Made by a program: the position numbers and the translations under genes
From: a virus
DNA: 29,870 nt
IMG/VR virus record: IMGVR_UViG_3300037485_000144
Span: 1 to 29,870 of that record
Reading direction: 5' to 3' (one strand)
Shown here: positions 21,163 through 28,274 of the stretch, piece after piece
Numbering within the stretch: position 1 is the stretch's first letter
How the letters are laid out: each line of letters opens with the position of its first letter
The notes under the pieces: model-generated
The model's input: the letters and a program-made list of their open reading frames with translations, nothing else
The model's database searches: none
What the model was told of the DNA's origin: nothing

Positions 21163-23118
21163 ATGGCAGACCTTCAACTACTTTTAGAAGCGGAGCGTAG
21201 AGGGCTATTGCCTGCGGATAAACAAGCCCTACTTACTGAAGCTAGAAGTAGAGGGCTAGTGGAAGCTCCTACTATTATTGAATCAACGCTTAAACCAATC
21301 GAAGTTGCACCAGCAACAATGGCAGAAAAAGTAGTTGGTTCGCCTGTAGGTAGGTTTGCATTAGGCGCTGCTGAGTTACCTGTGGGCGTAGGTAGATTTG
21401 GTGAAAATGTTGCAATGGCAGCGGGCGTACCTGGTATTGGCGGCGTTGGTCAAACATGGGATAAATTACAAGCCATGAAGACTAAAGGCATGAACGCACC
21501 GACTGAACTATCTAGCTATGATCCTTTAGGAATTGTAGCCCGCGCAGGCAAAGAAATGCTATATAAAGGTGGCGAAGCTATTGGATTAGACCCTCGTTCA
21601 TGGGACATTATGGGCGGAATGGGTTCAACCGTTGCGGCAGGCGGTATATTAAATAAACTTGCGCCTGCGGCTACATTTGGTAAACAAGTGCTTCAAAGCG
21701 CTGGCGTTAATGCTGGTTTAGGCTTAGTAAATCCTAACGCAAAAGACTTAGGTTCTAACGTAGAAAATGCAGCCTTGGGCGCAGCTTTAGGTACAATTAT
21801 TCCGGTTAGCACCGTTGCCGCAGCTAAGGCTTTAGGCTGGGGTTATGACATAGCAACAGGTAAACTTTTTCAAAAACAAGCCGGTAAAATACTCCGTGAA
21901 ATAGCAGGTGAAGATGTTAACGCATTGGCAGCGGCAGGTAGAGCTGCGGCGCCTGAATTAACTGGCGCACAAGCCGCTGCGGGTATTCACAATACGCAAT
22001 TACAAGCGCTTGGACAAGTTGCAAAAGATAAAAATACTGCTAATTTCTTTAGTAAAAAAGCGGAACTAGCTACAGAAGATGCACAAACCGTACTTGATAG
22101 TTTAGCTAGTGGAACTACGCAAGTTGAATCTAATTTAGCAAGGAAAGCAGCTAAACAAGCGCTTAATCTTAAGACTACGCCTATGCGTGAAGCTGAACTT
22201 GCCGCTGCCGCGCCTTCAATAGACACTTCAACTATAACATCATCTATTGACACTAAATTAATAGACCCTGCTATAGGGGTAAGTGATATTAATAGACGCG
22301 TTTTAACCGCTGTTAAAAGAAAAATTGAAGAATGGACTGCTAAAAATGGCGGTGTTATAGATCCAGTAGCGTTATACGGAGTGCGTAAAAATACAGTTAA
22401 TGAAGTAATTGATCGGTTAATTAATAAAGCTGATCCAAAAGCCTCAGCTAAATACGGCGCAAAATTATTAGCTGAAGTTAACCCTATGATAGATGACGCA
22501 ATTGAAGCGGCTGGCGGAAAAGGCTGGCGTCAATATTTAGCTACACATTCCGAAGGTTTAAAAGATATTGAACGTCAAGAAATGGCTTCCGTATTAAGCG
22601 AATTATACCGTAATAAATCATACGATAAGTTCCAAAAAATTGTTACCGGCGGCGATGCTAAAACAGTAGCTAACATATTTGGCCCAGGCAATGAAGACAT
22701 TAAAGAATTAATGGGTACTAGAATGGTACCTTTAAATAAAATTGCGGCGGATTTAAAACGAACAGACGTTATGCTTGATCGAGCAAAACAAGGCGCAGTA
22801 GGGCTACAAGACATACTTAGCAAAGACGCTACAAAATTGCGTCTACCTGCGTTGTTTAGCCGTGTAGCTACTATATCTAATATGGTATTAGATAATTTAC
22901 AATTTAAAGTTAACCGTGCTACATTTGCTGCACTTGAAAAAGGTATGCAATCAGGTAAAAACATGGCTGAATTAATTGAAGCGTTACCTGCATCTCAACG
23001 TAATGACGCATTACGCGCATTAGCAGACCCTAAAGTAGCAAGACAGATTACAATGCAAACATCACGTAATGCCCTTGCGCCAAACGAACAACAAAATCAA
23101 AACGCATTAGCCCAATAA
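21163..23118 (+). CDS. Large ejection/internal virion protein, 651 residues
   Basis: Starts MADLQLLLEAERRGLLPADK, and a second similar unit (ALLTEARSRGLV) follows at once. Residues about 45-220 hold several Gly/Ala-rich hydrophobic stretches (SPVGRFALGAAELPVGVGRF; LGAALGTIIPVSTVAAAKAL) able to enter membranes; the rest is long polar helix, including ITSSIDTKLIDPAIGVSDIN. This architecture, last and largest of three consecutive genes before lysis, fits a P22 gp16-like ejection protein. No lytic transglycosylase motif is evident. No gap to the preceding gene; ends 9 bases before the next. Confidence 0.72.
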   Translation: MADLQLLLEAERRGLLPADKQALLTEARSRGLVEAPTIIESTLKPIEVAPATMAEKVVGSPVGRFALGAAELPVGVGRFGENVAMAAGVPGIGGVGQTWDKLQAMKTKGMNAPTELSSYDPLGIVARAGKEMLYKGGEAIGLDPRSWDIMGGMGSTVAAGGILNKLAPAATFGKQVLQSAGVNAGLGLVNPNAKDLGSNVENAALGAALGTIIPVSTVAAAKALGWGYDIATGKLFQKQAGKILREIAGEDVNALAAAGRAAAPELTGAQAAAGIHNTQLQALGQVAKDKNTANFFSKKAELATEDAQTVLDSLASGTTQVESNLARKAAKQALNLKTTPMREAELAAAAPSIDTSTITSSIDTKLIDPAIGVSDINRRVLTAVKRKIEEWTAKNGGVIDPVALYGVRKNTVNEVIDRLINKADPKASAKYGAKLLAEVNPMIDDAIEAAGGKGWRQYLATHSEGLKDIERQEMASVLSELYRNKSYDKFQKIVTGGDAKTVANIFGPGNEDIKELMGTRMVPLNKIAADLKRTDVMLDRAKQGAVGLQDILSKDATKLRLPALFSRVATISNMVLDNLQFKVNRATFAALEKGMQSGKNMAELIEALPASQRNDALRALADPKVARQITMQTSRNALAPNEQQNQNALAQ

Positions 23119-23127
23119 GGATTTAGT

Positions 23128-23388
23128 ATGGACGATCAAACAACACGCCTTAACCGTATAGAAGAAAAGCTGGACAAAGTGTCTGAAGCGATTGTTTCAT
23201 TGGCCCGCATGGAAGAACGCATGATCACGTTATTCAAGCGCATGGACAGCTACGACGACCATCACCACGCCTTAGAAGGCCGCGTGACCAAGGTTGAAGT
23301 GTCGCATGCGTCAGGCGCATGGGTTGAGCGCGTGGTGTGGTTCATAGTCTGTGGCATCATAATGGGGACTTTATACCTTGGTAAATAG
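23128..23388 (+). CDS. Coiled-coil protein with C-terminal membrane anchor (holin-like, XhlA-type layout)
   Basis: 86 residues: MDDQTTRLNRIEEKLDKVSE begins a heptad coiled coil (to about residue 55, with KRMDSYDDHHHALEGRVTKV) and VVWFIVCGIIMGTLYLG is a terminal membrane helix. This layout is like haemolysin XhlA/holin accessory proteins found before endolysins. It overlaps the endolysin start by 11 bases. A role as holin, antiholin or pinholin-like regulator is inferred from position; a second holin candidate follows the endolysin. Start has a GGATTTAGT ribosome site. Confidence 0.65.
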   Translation: MDDQTTRLNRIEEKLDKVSEAIVSLARMEERMITLFKRMDSYDDHHHALEGRVTKVEVSHASGAWVERVVWFIVCGIIMGTLYLGK

Positions 23389-23794
23389 CCGTAATTTGTC
23401 CGATTTACATCCTAAAGTCGCTGCCATGTGCAAGGCTTTTATTGAAGAATGTGATAAAAAAGGCATTGACGTACTGATTACATCCACGTATCGTGATGCA
23501 GCAAGTCAAACGGCGCTCTACAATCAAGGCCGCACGACACCAGGTAACATAGTGACTAACGCTAAGGCAGGTCAGTCATTTCATAACTGGAAAGTAGCGT
23601 TTGACTTCTGCCCCATCGTTAACGGCAAATGCCAATGGAACGATAAGGCACTGTTTGCAACCTGCGGTAATATCGCAGAAAGCGTAGGTCTTGAATGGGC
23701 TGGCCGATGGGCTGGCAAGTTTAAGGAGACGGCACATTGCCAGTATACTGGCGGTCTGTCATTACTCGATTTTCAAAAAGGGAAAACATTATGA
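23378..23794 (+). CDS. Endolysin, M15 (VanY/T5-type) L-alanyl-D-glutamate peptidase
   Basis: 138 residues. Zinc ligands of the LAS/M15 peptidases are present: His69 and Asp76 in QSFHNWKVAFDF (S-x-H-x6-x-D form) and His120 in KETAHCQY; ITSTYRDAASQTALYNQGRT is the other family mark. The enzyme cuts the peptide cross-links of peptidoglycan. Start is TTG at 23378 inside the preceding gene, with GGGGACTT upstream, since no ATG/GTG is available before conserved sequence. No signal peptide, so it needs a holin. Stop overlaps the next ATG (ATGA). Confidence 0.9.
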   Translation: MVNSRNLSDLHPKVAAMCKAFIEECDKKGIDVLITSTYRDAASQTALYNQGRTTPGNIVTNAKAGQSFHNWKVAFDFCPIVNGKCQWNDKALFATCGNIAESVGLEWAGRWAGKFKETAHCQYTGGLSLLDFQKGKTL

Positions 23795-23961
23795 AAGCAT
23801 ATTTACTTGAACGTCTTAAAGAAGCATCAACATGGCGCGGTATCGTAGCACTGCTAACCGCCATTGGCGTGACGCTATCACCCGAGCAAGGCGAAGCAAT
23901 TATAGCCTTGGGTCTAGCCGCCATCGGTACGCTAGGCGTATTTACTGCGGACAAAAAGTAA
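23791..23961 (+). CDS. Holin candidate, 56 residues
   Basis: Starts MKAYLLERLKEASTWRGIVA with an AGGGAAAA ribosome site. It has a short amphipathic N-terminus, then two hydrophobic segments, IVALLTAIGVTL and EAIIALGLAAIGTLGVF, split by SPEQGEAI, and ends ADKK. The pattern S-TWRG-VALLTA-G-LSPEQ-EAII is a common small phage membrane protein next to endolysins. Two-helix holins with positive C-termini make the inner-membrane hole that releases endolysin. Overlaps endolysin (ATGA) and i-spanin (TAATG). Confidence 0.78.
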   Translation: MKAYLLERLKEASTWRGIVALLTAIGVTLSPEQGEAIIALGLAAIGTLGVFTADKK

Positions 23962-24167
23962 TGTCCTCACTCTTTGCTATCATAGACCGCCTGCTACTAT
24001 TAGTAGTTAGGTGGGCTGTGGCAAGAGAACAGGCGAAAGCCCAAAGGTTGCGCGATGCACTTGAAGAAAACCCTGCTGATTGGTACGCTGCTCATTTTGA
24101 CAGCGTGTCAAACCCAGCAAACACTCCAGCCGACAAAACCAACACTGACGATACAAAAGCAAGCTGA
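23961..24167 (+). CDS. Inner-membrane spanin (Rz-like)
   Basis: 68 residues. An N-terminal membrane helix SLFAIIDRLLLLVVRWAVAR is followed by a charged helix (EQAKAQRLRDALEENPADWY) and a polar tail. This is the Rz arrangement: a signal-anchor in the inner membrane and a periplasmic coiled coil. It is short for an i-spanin (often 90-150), but the overlapping lipoprotein frame in +1 confirms the pair. Together with the o-spanin it fuses the two membranes in the last lysis step. Confidence 0.78.
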   Translation: MSSLFAIIDRLLLLVVRWAVAREQAKAQRLRDALEENPADWYAAHFDSVSNPANTPADKTNTDDTKAS

Positions 24168-24240
24168 CGGTGGCATTTGCTTAGATAGGGACAACGCTGC
24201 TAAGTTGGGCGTTTACATCCTTGAACTGGAACGCAAATGA
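24055..24240 (+). CDS. Outer-membrane spanin lipoprotein (Rz1-like), overlapping the i-spanin gene
   Basis: 61 residues, starting inside the i-spanin gene in the +1 frame and running 73 bases past its stop. MHLKKTLLIGTLLILTAC is a lipoprotein signal with lipobox LTAC; Cys18 would be lipidated. The mature part is short, Pro/Gln/Thr-rich at first (QTQQTLQPTKPTLTIQ) and ends AAKLGVYILELERK. Presence of spanins implies a Gram-negative host. The start codon ATG 24055 lies in CGATGCACTTG with no strong ribosome site, so translation is probably coupled. Confidence 0.85.
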   Translation: MHLKKTLLIGTLLILTACQTQQTLQPTKPTLTIQKQADGGICLDRDNAAKLGVYILELERK

Positions 24241-24288
24241 TTAGCGAAACCGACAAATTTGACGGGTAAAGCTAAAAAACGACCTCAC

Positions 24289-24312
24289 CAATCGCTGTAT
24301 AACAGACGATTG
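24289..24312. other. Hairpin between convergent operons
   Basis: CAATCG-CTGT-ATA-ACAG-(A)-CGATTG forms a ten-base-pair stem with one bulged A and a 3-nt loop. It lies between the rightward lysis genes and the leftward operon (24241-24388), where a two-way terminator is expected, although neither side has a real T-run. The rest of this gap shows nothing recognisable. Confidence 0.45.
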
Positions 24313-24388
24313 ATAAGGCGGTAATGCACTGATAGCCACGCATGTACAAAAACCTGTCAAAAACGCAGGAAAGTAGCAAATCACGTAT

Positions 24389-24553
24389 TCAAGTATGTTC
24401 AATTCGTAATTCATGTATTTCTATCTCTATTTTTTTGTCGGACGGCAATTTTACCATAGCCGTGGTCGGAAAATGACCGCGAGATAGTATTTCGACAACA
24501 CATTCACCTTTGTTCCACCATAACCATTTTGGTAATGTCATTTTTTCAGTCAT
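24389..24553 (-). CDS. Hypothetical protein, 54 residues
   Basis: Begins MTEKMTLPKWLWWNKGECVV and ends EIHELRIEHT. ATG at 24553 has an ideal GGAG ribosome site 8 bases upstream (plus-strand ctcc, 24560-24563). It is the last gene of the leftward operon, 15 bases after the HNH stop. The sequence looks like a small beta-barrel-type unit (GHFPTTAMVKLPSDKKIEIE), without cysteine pairs or membrane helices. No family recognised; small start-dependent uncertainty. Confidence 0.6.
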   Translation of the reverse strand: MTEKMTLPKWLWWNKGECVVEILSRGHFPTTAMVKLPSDKKIEIEIHELRIEHT

Positions 24554-24568
24554 GTTATTCTCCGTATT

Positions 24569-25210
24569 TTAAGTGTTACTAATAAATTCATTTAACTCCA
24601 CTTGCCCATGAGTTGACTTACCATAAATTAAATGAAATCTATTATGGCAAGTTTGACACAATGTAACCCCATTAGCTGGGTCGTTCCGCATACTAGGGTT
24701 AGTACTATATGGCTTTACATGATGTGCGTTTAGCTTAACAGTCGAACTACATTTGATACAGTAAGGCGTTTTTTGCTTAACCTCTCTTGCCCAAGCCGCA
24801 GTGGCGTTAGGGTTTTTAGGAATGTGTAGTTTACGCCTCATTTCATACTGCAAGCATCCGCACGATTTTGTATGATCTCGGCTTAACCTTAAATATGAAA
24901 CTTCGGTTTCTTTCCCGCAATCGCAACGACAATTCCATACTGCTTTACCTTTTTTTGTTCCCGCGTAATTAATAACCAGTAATCTGCCAAATCGTTTACC
25001 CTGTAAATCTATACGCCGGTAAGGATTATGTTTTAGGCACCCACATGATTTTGTTGTACCCATTAGCACATTATTTAGCGAGGCTTCAGTTTCATTTCCA
25101 CATGCGCATTTAAAAAGCCATTTATTTCTACCATAATTATCTTTACCCGATATTTTAATAGCTGTTAATTTTCCAAATACCTCACCTGTTACGTCTTTCG
25201 CTTTCACCAT
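24569..25210 (-). CDS. HNH endonuclease with two N-terminal zinc modules (homing type)
   Basis: 213 residues from ATG 25210, which has GGAG seven bases upstream; an ATG eight codons earlier lies further inside the DUF3310 gene. Two tandem zinc modules are seen: C35-x-C37 with SCGC (56-58), and C94-x-C96-x-C98 with SCGC (117-119), each preceded by a G-x-x-FGxL-type strand. The C-terminal HNH nuclease has C151-x2-C154, His163-His164, Asn180, C185-x2-C188-H189 and His193. This domain set is typical of mobile phage endonucleases that bind DNA by the zinc modules. It overlaps the 3' end of the DUF3310 gene by 29 bases, as if inserted at that gene's end. Confidence 0.9.
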   Translation of the reverse strand: MVKAKDVTGEVFGKLTAIKISGKDNYGRNKWLFKCACGNETEASLNNVLMGTTKSCGCLKHNPYRRIDLQGKRFGRLLVINYAGTKKGKAVWNCRCDCGKETEVSYLRLSRDHTKSCGCLQYEMRRKLHIPKNPNATAAWAREVKQKTPYCIKCSSTVKLNAHHVKPYSTNPSMRNDPANGVTLCQTCHNRFHLIYGKSTHGQVELNEFISNT

Positions 25211-25445
25211 ACTCAAACTCCATAAGCATTTCAATACAATGTATTGCTTTTTTTAAGTCTTCAATCCCGTTTTTATTACGAAACCTACTTACATACTTTA
25301 CTATAGTATGCTGACATGCGTCAAGATTATTTGCCATGCTATATTCCATTGGTTGTATAGCCATGTCAACGTAATGTGACCCATTCACTTGTTTTTGTAG
25401 CGCAGTCGCTTCTTCCATGTACATCTCTGTCATTCCGTCACTCAT
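25182..25445 (-). CDS. DUF3310 protein (phage nucleotide-kinase-like family)
   Basis: 87 residues. The family signature is complete: NGSHYVDMAIQPMEYSMANN, then DACQHTIVKYVSRFRNKNGI and EDLKKAIHCIEMLMEFEYGE (H-Y-x5-QP-x-E, then IVKYVSR-x-R-x-K-NG-x-EDL-KA-H). DUF3310 proteins are widespread in phage early regions; some databases call them nucleotide kinase-like, but activity is not established. Its start overlaps the upstream gene by 8 bases (ATGAGTGA). The 3' end is overlapped by the HNH gene. Confidence 0.9.
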   Translation of the reverse strand: MSDGMTEMYMEEATALQKQVNGSHYVDMAIQPMEYSMANNLDACQHTIVKYVSRFRNKNGIEDLKKAIHCIEMLMEFEYGESERRNR

Positions 25446-25659
25446 TGTTTGCTGCCTCCAATACTAAGTCTTCGACGCGGATCATCGTGTCGTCTGATAA
25501 TAGGTTTGATAAGTCTTGCGTAGAGTCTGGCAGTTCTATTGACAGTATCTCTACATCGACGTCGTCAGGGCTGTCACCAGTACCAAAACCGTCTGAGTAA
25601 CGCGTAATGTCTGCGTACACATCTAGCTCGATGCCGTATAGATTAATTGTATATATCAT
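25438..25659 (-). CDS. Hypothetical acidic protein, 73 residues
   Basis: Start chosen at 25659 because it forms an ATGA overlap with the preceding gene's stop, as do most joints in this operon; six more codons upstream are open. Begins MIYTINLYGIELDVYADITR and continues with a very acidic stretch (SDGFGTGDSPDDVDVEILSI; ELPDSTQDLSNLLSDDTMIR). Beta hairpin at the start and Asp-rich tail; similar small phage proteins exist with no known function. DNA mimicry is conceivable from charge, but there is no direct support. Confidence 0.68.
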   Translation of the reverse strand: MIYTINLYGIELDVYADITRYSDGFGTGDSPDDVDVEILSIELPDSTQDLSNLLSDDTMIRVEDLVLEAANNE

Positions 25660-25790
25660 TTTGTCACCCACATCCAAACTCTAGTCCAAAAGCCGACTGG
25701 CTCGTATTCCTCAATCGGTAGCCAAGGTGTTGCGTCTACGTTAGTAAACTTGTAATTTTGCCTATCCCAAACTTCACGATAGTTGTTCAT
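25656..25790 (-). CDS. Hypothetical Trp-rich protein, 44 residues
   Basis: Begins MNNYREVWDRQNYKFTNVDA and ends GFWTRVWMWVTK; five tryptophans in 44 residues. Both ends use ATGA overlaps (start with the 64-residue gene's stop at 25787, stop with the start at 25659). GGAGGCAG ribosome site upstream. Aromatic C-terminus could bind membrane or a protein partner. Not recognised. Confidence 0.62.
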   Translation of the reverse strand: MNNYREVWDRQNYKFTNVDATPWLPIEEYEPVGFWTRVWMWVTK

Positions 25791-25981
25791 GGTCGTACTG
25801 CCTCCTTAATTATTTCCACACGCTCACGCGCAGCGCGTAAGATGGTGTAGCGTTGATGTAATCGTTGTAACATTGAAATACGGCGCTCGGTTTGTCGCTC
25901 ATGGTTTAGCAACTCCAGCACTTCTTCCTCTGTCTTGTCGTTAATGATAGCGTTCAGTGAACGCCAGTTTAGTCTTTCCAT
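25787..25981 (-). CDS. Hypothetical basic helical protein, 64 residues
   Basis: Begins MERLNWRSLNAIINDKTEEE and continues as one or two charged helices (VLELLNHERQTERRISMLQR; LHQRYTILRAARERVEIIKE). AGGAGAG ribosome site 5 bases before the ATG at 25981; stop overlaps the next start (ATGA). Arg-rich coiled coil, possibly nucleic-acid binding or a dimeric regulator. No known family. Confidence 0.68.
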   Translation of the reverse strand: MERLNWRSLNAIINDKTEEEVLELLNHERQTERRISMLQRLHQRYTILRAARERVEIIKEAVRP

Positions 25982-25982
25982 C

Positions 25983-26222
25983 CTACTCTCCTTTGTAATG
26001 CAGGCCGTCGTTGCCGTTGGCTGCGATAATGTCTATACGTGACTCGTCCCAGTTAAGTGGGCATCCCGTAAATGCACATTCTTTTGTGGAAGCTAACCCT
26101 TTACCGCAGATGTTGCAGACAGGGTCTTTACTTCTAAAGATTAAGTCAAAGTTATCCTCAAACTGCTTGTTGTTTACGCGGCTCTGTATCAAGTCGCCTG
26201 TGATGTCGTTATGTGCCGCCAT
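25983..26222 (-). CDS. Conserved phage protein with four-cysteine zinc motif, 79 residues
   Basis: Start at 26222 is set by AGGGAGAA 5 bases upstream; eight more codons are open before it. N-terminus AAHNDITGDLIQSRVNNKQF then EDNFDLIFRSK is a phrase I recognise from small proteins of many phages. The C-terminal part contains CNICGKGLASTKECAFTGCP, a C-x2-C ... C-x4-C arrangement likely to bind one zinc. Role unknown; zinc-finger-like proteins in early operons often interact with DNA or host RNA polymerase, but that is speculation. Confidence 0.75.
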   Translation of the reverse strand: MAAHNDITGDLIQSRVNNKQFEDNFDLIFRSKDPVCNICGKGLASTKECAFTGCPLNWDESRIDIIAANGNDGLHYKGE

Positions 26223-26258
26223 CTTGTTCTCCCTAATTAAATGCAAAAAAGTGATACA

Positions 26259-26342
26259 TTACTTGGCCAGCTTCTCGGCGTTTTCTTTCATCTTGCTAAG
26301 AATTAATAAGAAGCGTAGTTCTTCCATCTCGGCTTGGGTCAT
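26259..26342 (-). CDS. Hypothetical peptide, 27 residues
   Basis: MTQAEMEELRFLLILSKMKE then NAEKLAK: one amphipathic helix. The ATG at 26342 overlaps the stop of the previous gene (ATGA), and a GAGGAGG ribosome site lies upstream within that gene. The stop is followed by 36 bases to the next start. Such short coupled ORFs may only relay translation, but the match to the operon's pattern supports it. Confidence 0.5.
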   Translation of the reverse strand: MTQAEMEELRFLLILSKMKENAEKLAK

Positions 26343-26527
26343 TGTGGTCTGTCCTCCTCATCAAACGTCATGTCACCATGGGGTATGTCATCATGCACAA
26401 TCAACCCATCCTCATCTGCCTCAATAAATCGTTGGCATATTACGCACCAGTAGCCTTCATCTTTAGCCATATTATTATCCGCCCATTTAGCTATCCATTT
26501 ACCACGGTCAAAAAACTCTTTAGTCAT
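26339..26527 (-). CDS. Hypothetical protein with CxxC motif, 62 residues
   Basis: Begins MTKEFFDRGKWIAKWADNNM; the centre YWCVICQRFIEADEDGLIVH holds one C-x2-C pair and a following His (VHDDIPHGDMTF), which together could bind zinc in a small treble-clef-like unit. The C-terminus is acidic. Both joints are ATGA overlaps. GGGAAG ribosome site upstream. Family not recognised. Confidence 0.68.
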   Translation of the reverse strand: MTKEFFDRGKWIAKWADNNMAKDEGYWCVICQRFIEADEDGLIVHDDIPHGDMTFDEEDRPQ

Positions 26528-26748
26528 ACAGTCTTCCCGATGTACGTCGCCTTAACATTGTTATTAAATTGCAATGTCACAGCGCACTCCTGACCTTTGT
26601 TTCTATTCATTAGCTTGTATAAGCCAAATCCAATGGAAACAATACAGATAAGTAGCAGTGTTGCTATCACTACGGCTGCGCGATCTATGCTTGCATCTTT
26701 ATTACAGTCGCACTTACGTCCTTGCTGGCAGTCTCGATTACATGTCAT
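26524..26748 (-). CDS. Cys-rich N-terminus plus membrane helix, 74 residues
   Basis: MTCNRDCQQGRKCDCNKDAS holds four cysteines in the first 15 residues (C3, C7, C13, C15), followed by one membrane helix AAVVIATLLLICIVSIGFGL and a beta-like C-terminus (ECAVTLQFNNNVKATYIGKT). The M-x-C-N-x-x-C-x-QGRxCDC start is a recurring phage small-protein pattern. AGGAC ribosome site. The Cys cluster probably binds metal on the cytoplasmic side; function unknown. Confidence 0.7.
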   Translation of the reverse strand: MTCNRDCQQGRKCDCNKDASIDRAAVVIATLLLICIVSIGFGLYKLMNRNKGQECAVTLQFNNNVKATYIGKTV

Positions 26749-26867
26749 TTTGTCCTCTCTTTCGCTATCGCTGCACAGGGCGCACAGCGTTTAGATAGTT
26801 TATACACTACTTGTGTGTCTCTATAGGCTTTACAATACTTGCAGTAATACTTTTTTGTTTCAGTCAT
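26745..26867 (-). CDS. Small zinc-ribbon-like protein, 40 residues
   Basis: MTETKKYYCKYCKAYRDTQV, then RCAPCAAIAKERTK: two C-x2-C knuckles 18 residues apart, the layout of a minimal zinc ribbon. ATGA overlaps on both sides (start with the 28-residue gene, stop with the Cys-rich membrane protein). An AAGGAAA site lies 11 bases before the start. Basic and compact; may bind DNA, RNA or RNA polymerase. Confidence 0.65.
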   Translation of the reverse strand: MTETKKYYCKYCKAYRDTQVVYKLSKRCAPCAAIAKERTK

Positions 26868-26950
26868 ATATTCGTTTCCTTAAATGCTTGTTCCCATAAT
26901 TTCTTTACTATTTCACGCCATTCTTTTGGGGTAATTGGGGTACTGGCCAT
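26864..26950 (-). CDS. Hypothetical peptide, 28 residues
   Basis: MASTPITPKEWREIVKKLWE then QAFKETNI, a single amphipathic helix with a Pro/Thr cap. Excellent AAAGGAG ribosome site 6 bases before ATG 26950, and ATGA overlap with the zinc-ribbon gene. It lies 16 bases after the helicase stop. Too short for assignment. Confidence 0.55.
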   Translation of the reverse strand: MASTPITPKEWREIVKKLWEQAFKETNI

Positions 26951-26966
26951 CGTTCTTCTCCTTTAA

Positions 26967-28274
26967 TCATTTCAACTCCTCCATTGCAATATCAGAAATA
27001 GCCCGCTTGTCATGCAAGGCCGCCCAAATACGTTCGTCTACTGTTTTGTTAGCTAACAGTATGTAGCACCACACGTCATGCGCTTGGCCACTGCGATGCA
27101 GACGGCCTATGGTTTGTTCATACAACTCTAAGCTCCACGGCAGTGAAAAGAACACAATCTTACAGCCGCCGTGTTGTAAGTTCAGGCCGTGGCCTGCTGA
27201 CTTAGGGTGTATCAATAGCAGTTCAATCTCACCGTTGTTCCAACGCTTGATGGCGTCAGGCTCGTCTATCGTCACGGCTTTAGGGAAGCGCTGCTTTAGC
27301 TTTTGCAGTTCCGCCTGGAAGTTGTACACCACGATAGTGTTGTCGTGTTGGTTTTCGTCCAGCAAGTCCTCTAGCATGTCGAACTTATGGAAGCTCAACC
27401 ACTTTGTTTCGCTGCTGTCTTCTGTGTCGTAGATAAAGCCGGACGACAACTGCTGTAGCTTAGACGTCAGCACGGCAGCGTTAACGGCGGTCAATGTTTT
27501 GCCGTCCAGCTCCATCACAAACGTCTTCTTAAAGTGTTCGTACTCTTGTCGGTTAGGCAACTCACATCGCACCTCTACCGTATGACATGGCGGCAGTTTG
27601 TCGCTGTATTCGCCAGCCTCTAGCACATACGTGGCAGGCTTAATAATCTGCATCACGTTCTTAAGCGCATCAGGGCGGGGCTTCCAGTCGTTAAAGTCTT
27701 TGTTCAGTAGCACAAAGTGTTGTTGTAAGAACGCGCCTTTGCTACGGCCTAACAAGGTCTGATCGACTATCTTGCACTGGCCAAACACATCCTCTAGGCC
27801 GTTGCTGGTGAACGATCCAGTCAAGCCCCAGCGTATTGTTATCTTGTCCATCAGCTTGGCGATGGCCTTAAAGCGTTTGCCAGTAGGATTTTTTAGCCTG
27901 GTTAGTTCGTCAAACACCACGGCATCAAATCCTTTTAATGTCTCTAGCGATTGCAGGCTGTCGTAGTTCGTCACCACTACATTAGCGTCAGTCTTGAACG
28001 CATCCTGGCGCTGCTTTTGTGTGCCTACTGCCACAACAAGTGACAGACGTGGCGCCCACTTAGGCTGCTCAACGGGCCACACGTCAGTGCAGACACGCTT
28101 AGGCGCAACGACTAGGAAGCGCTTAACAAGCCCCGCCTCGATAGCGTCCTGCATAGCAGTGAGCGTGATGGCCGTCTTACCTGCACCCACAGGCGCAAGG
28201 ATCATGGCACGGTCATGCTCAAATATAAAGTCAGCCGCGACTTCTTGGTAGGGTCGTAGCTTTAGCCCAGTCAT
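26967..28274 (-). CDS. SNF2/SF2-family DNA helicase
   Basis: 435 residues from ATG 28274 (a TTG codon just before it is also open); AAGGA lies upstream inside the VRR-NUC gene. Motifs: Q-like LRPYQ near the N-terminus, Walker A LAPVGAGKTA (motif I, about residues 27-35), motif II as DELT (about 122-125, a DEAx variant), motif III LTGSFTSN, and motif VI QTIGRLHRSGQ (about 387-397), whose GRxHRxGQ form marks SNF2-type translocases. The N-lobe is complete but the inter-lobe insertion is short. With VRR-NUC it recurs as a phage replication/repair pair, probably acting on forked or recombining phage DNA. Overlaps VRR-NUC by 44 bases. Confidence 0.92.
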   Translation of the reverse strand: MTGLKLRPYQEVAADFIFEHDRAMILAPVGAGKTAITLTAMQDAIEAGLVKRFLVVAPKRVCTDVWPVEQPKWAPRLSLVVAVGTQKQRQDAFKTDANVVVTNYDSLQSLETLKGFDAVVFDELTRLKNPTGKRFKAIAKLMDKITIRWGLTGSFTSNGLEDVFGQCKIVDQTLLGRSKGAFLQQHFVLLNKDFNDWKPRPDALKNVMQIIKPATYVLEAGEYSDKLPPCHTVEVRCELPNRQEYEHFKKTFVMELDGKTLTAVNAAVLTSKLQQLSSGFIYDTEDSSETKWLSFHKFDMLEDLLDENQHDNTIVVYNFQAELQKLKQRFPKAVTIDEPDAIKRWNNGEIELLLIHPKSAGHGLNLQHGGCKIVFFSLPWSLELYEQTIGRLHRSGQAHDVWCYILLANKTVDERIWAALHDKRAISDIAMEELK

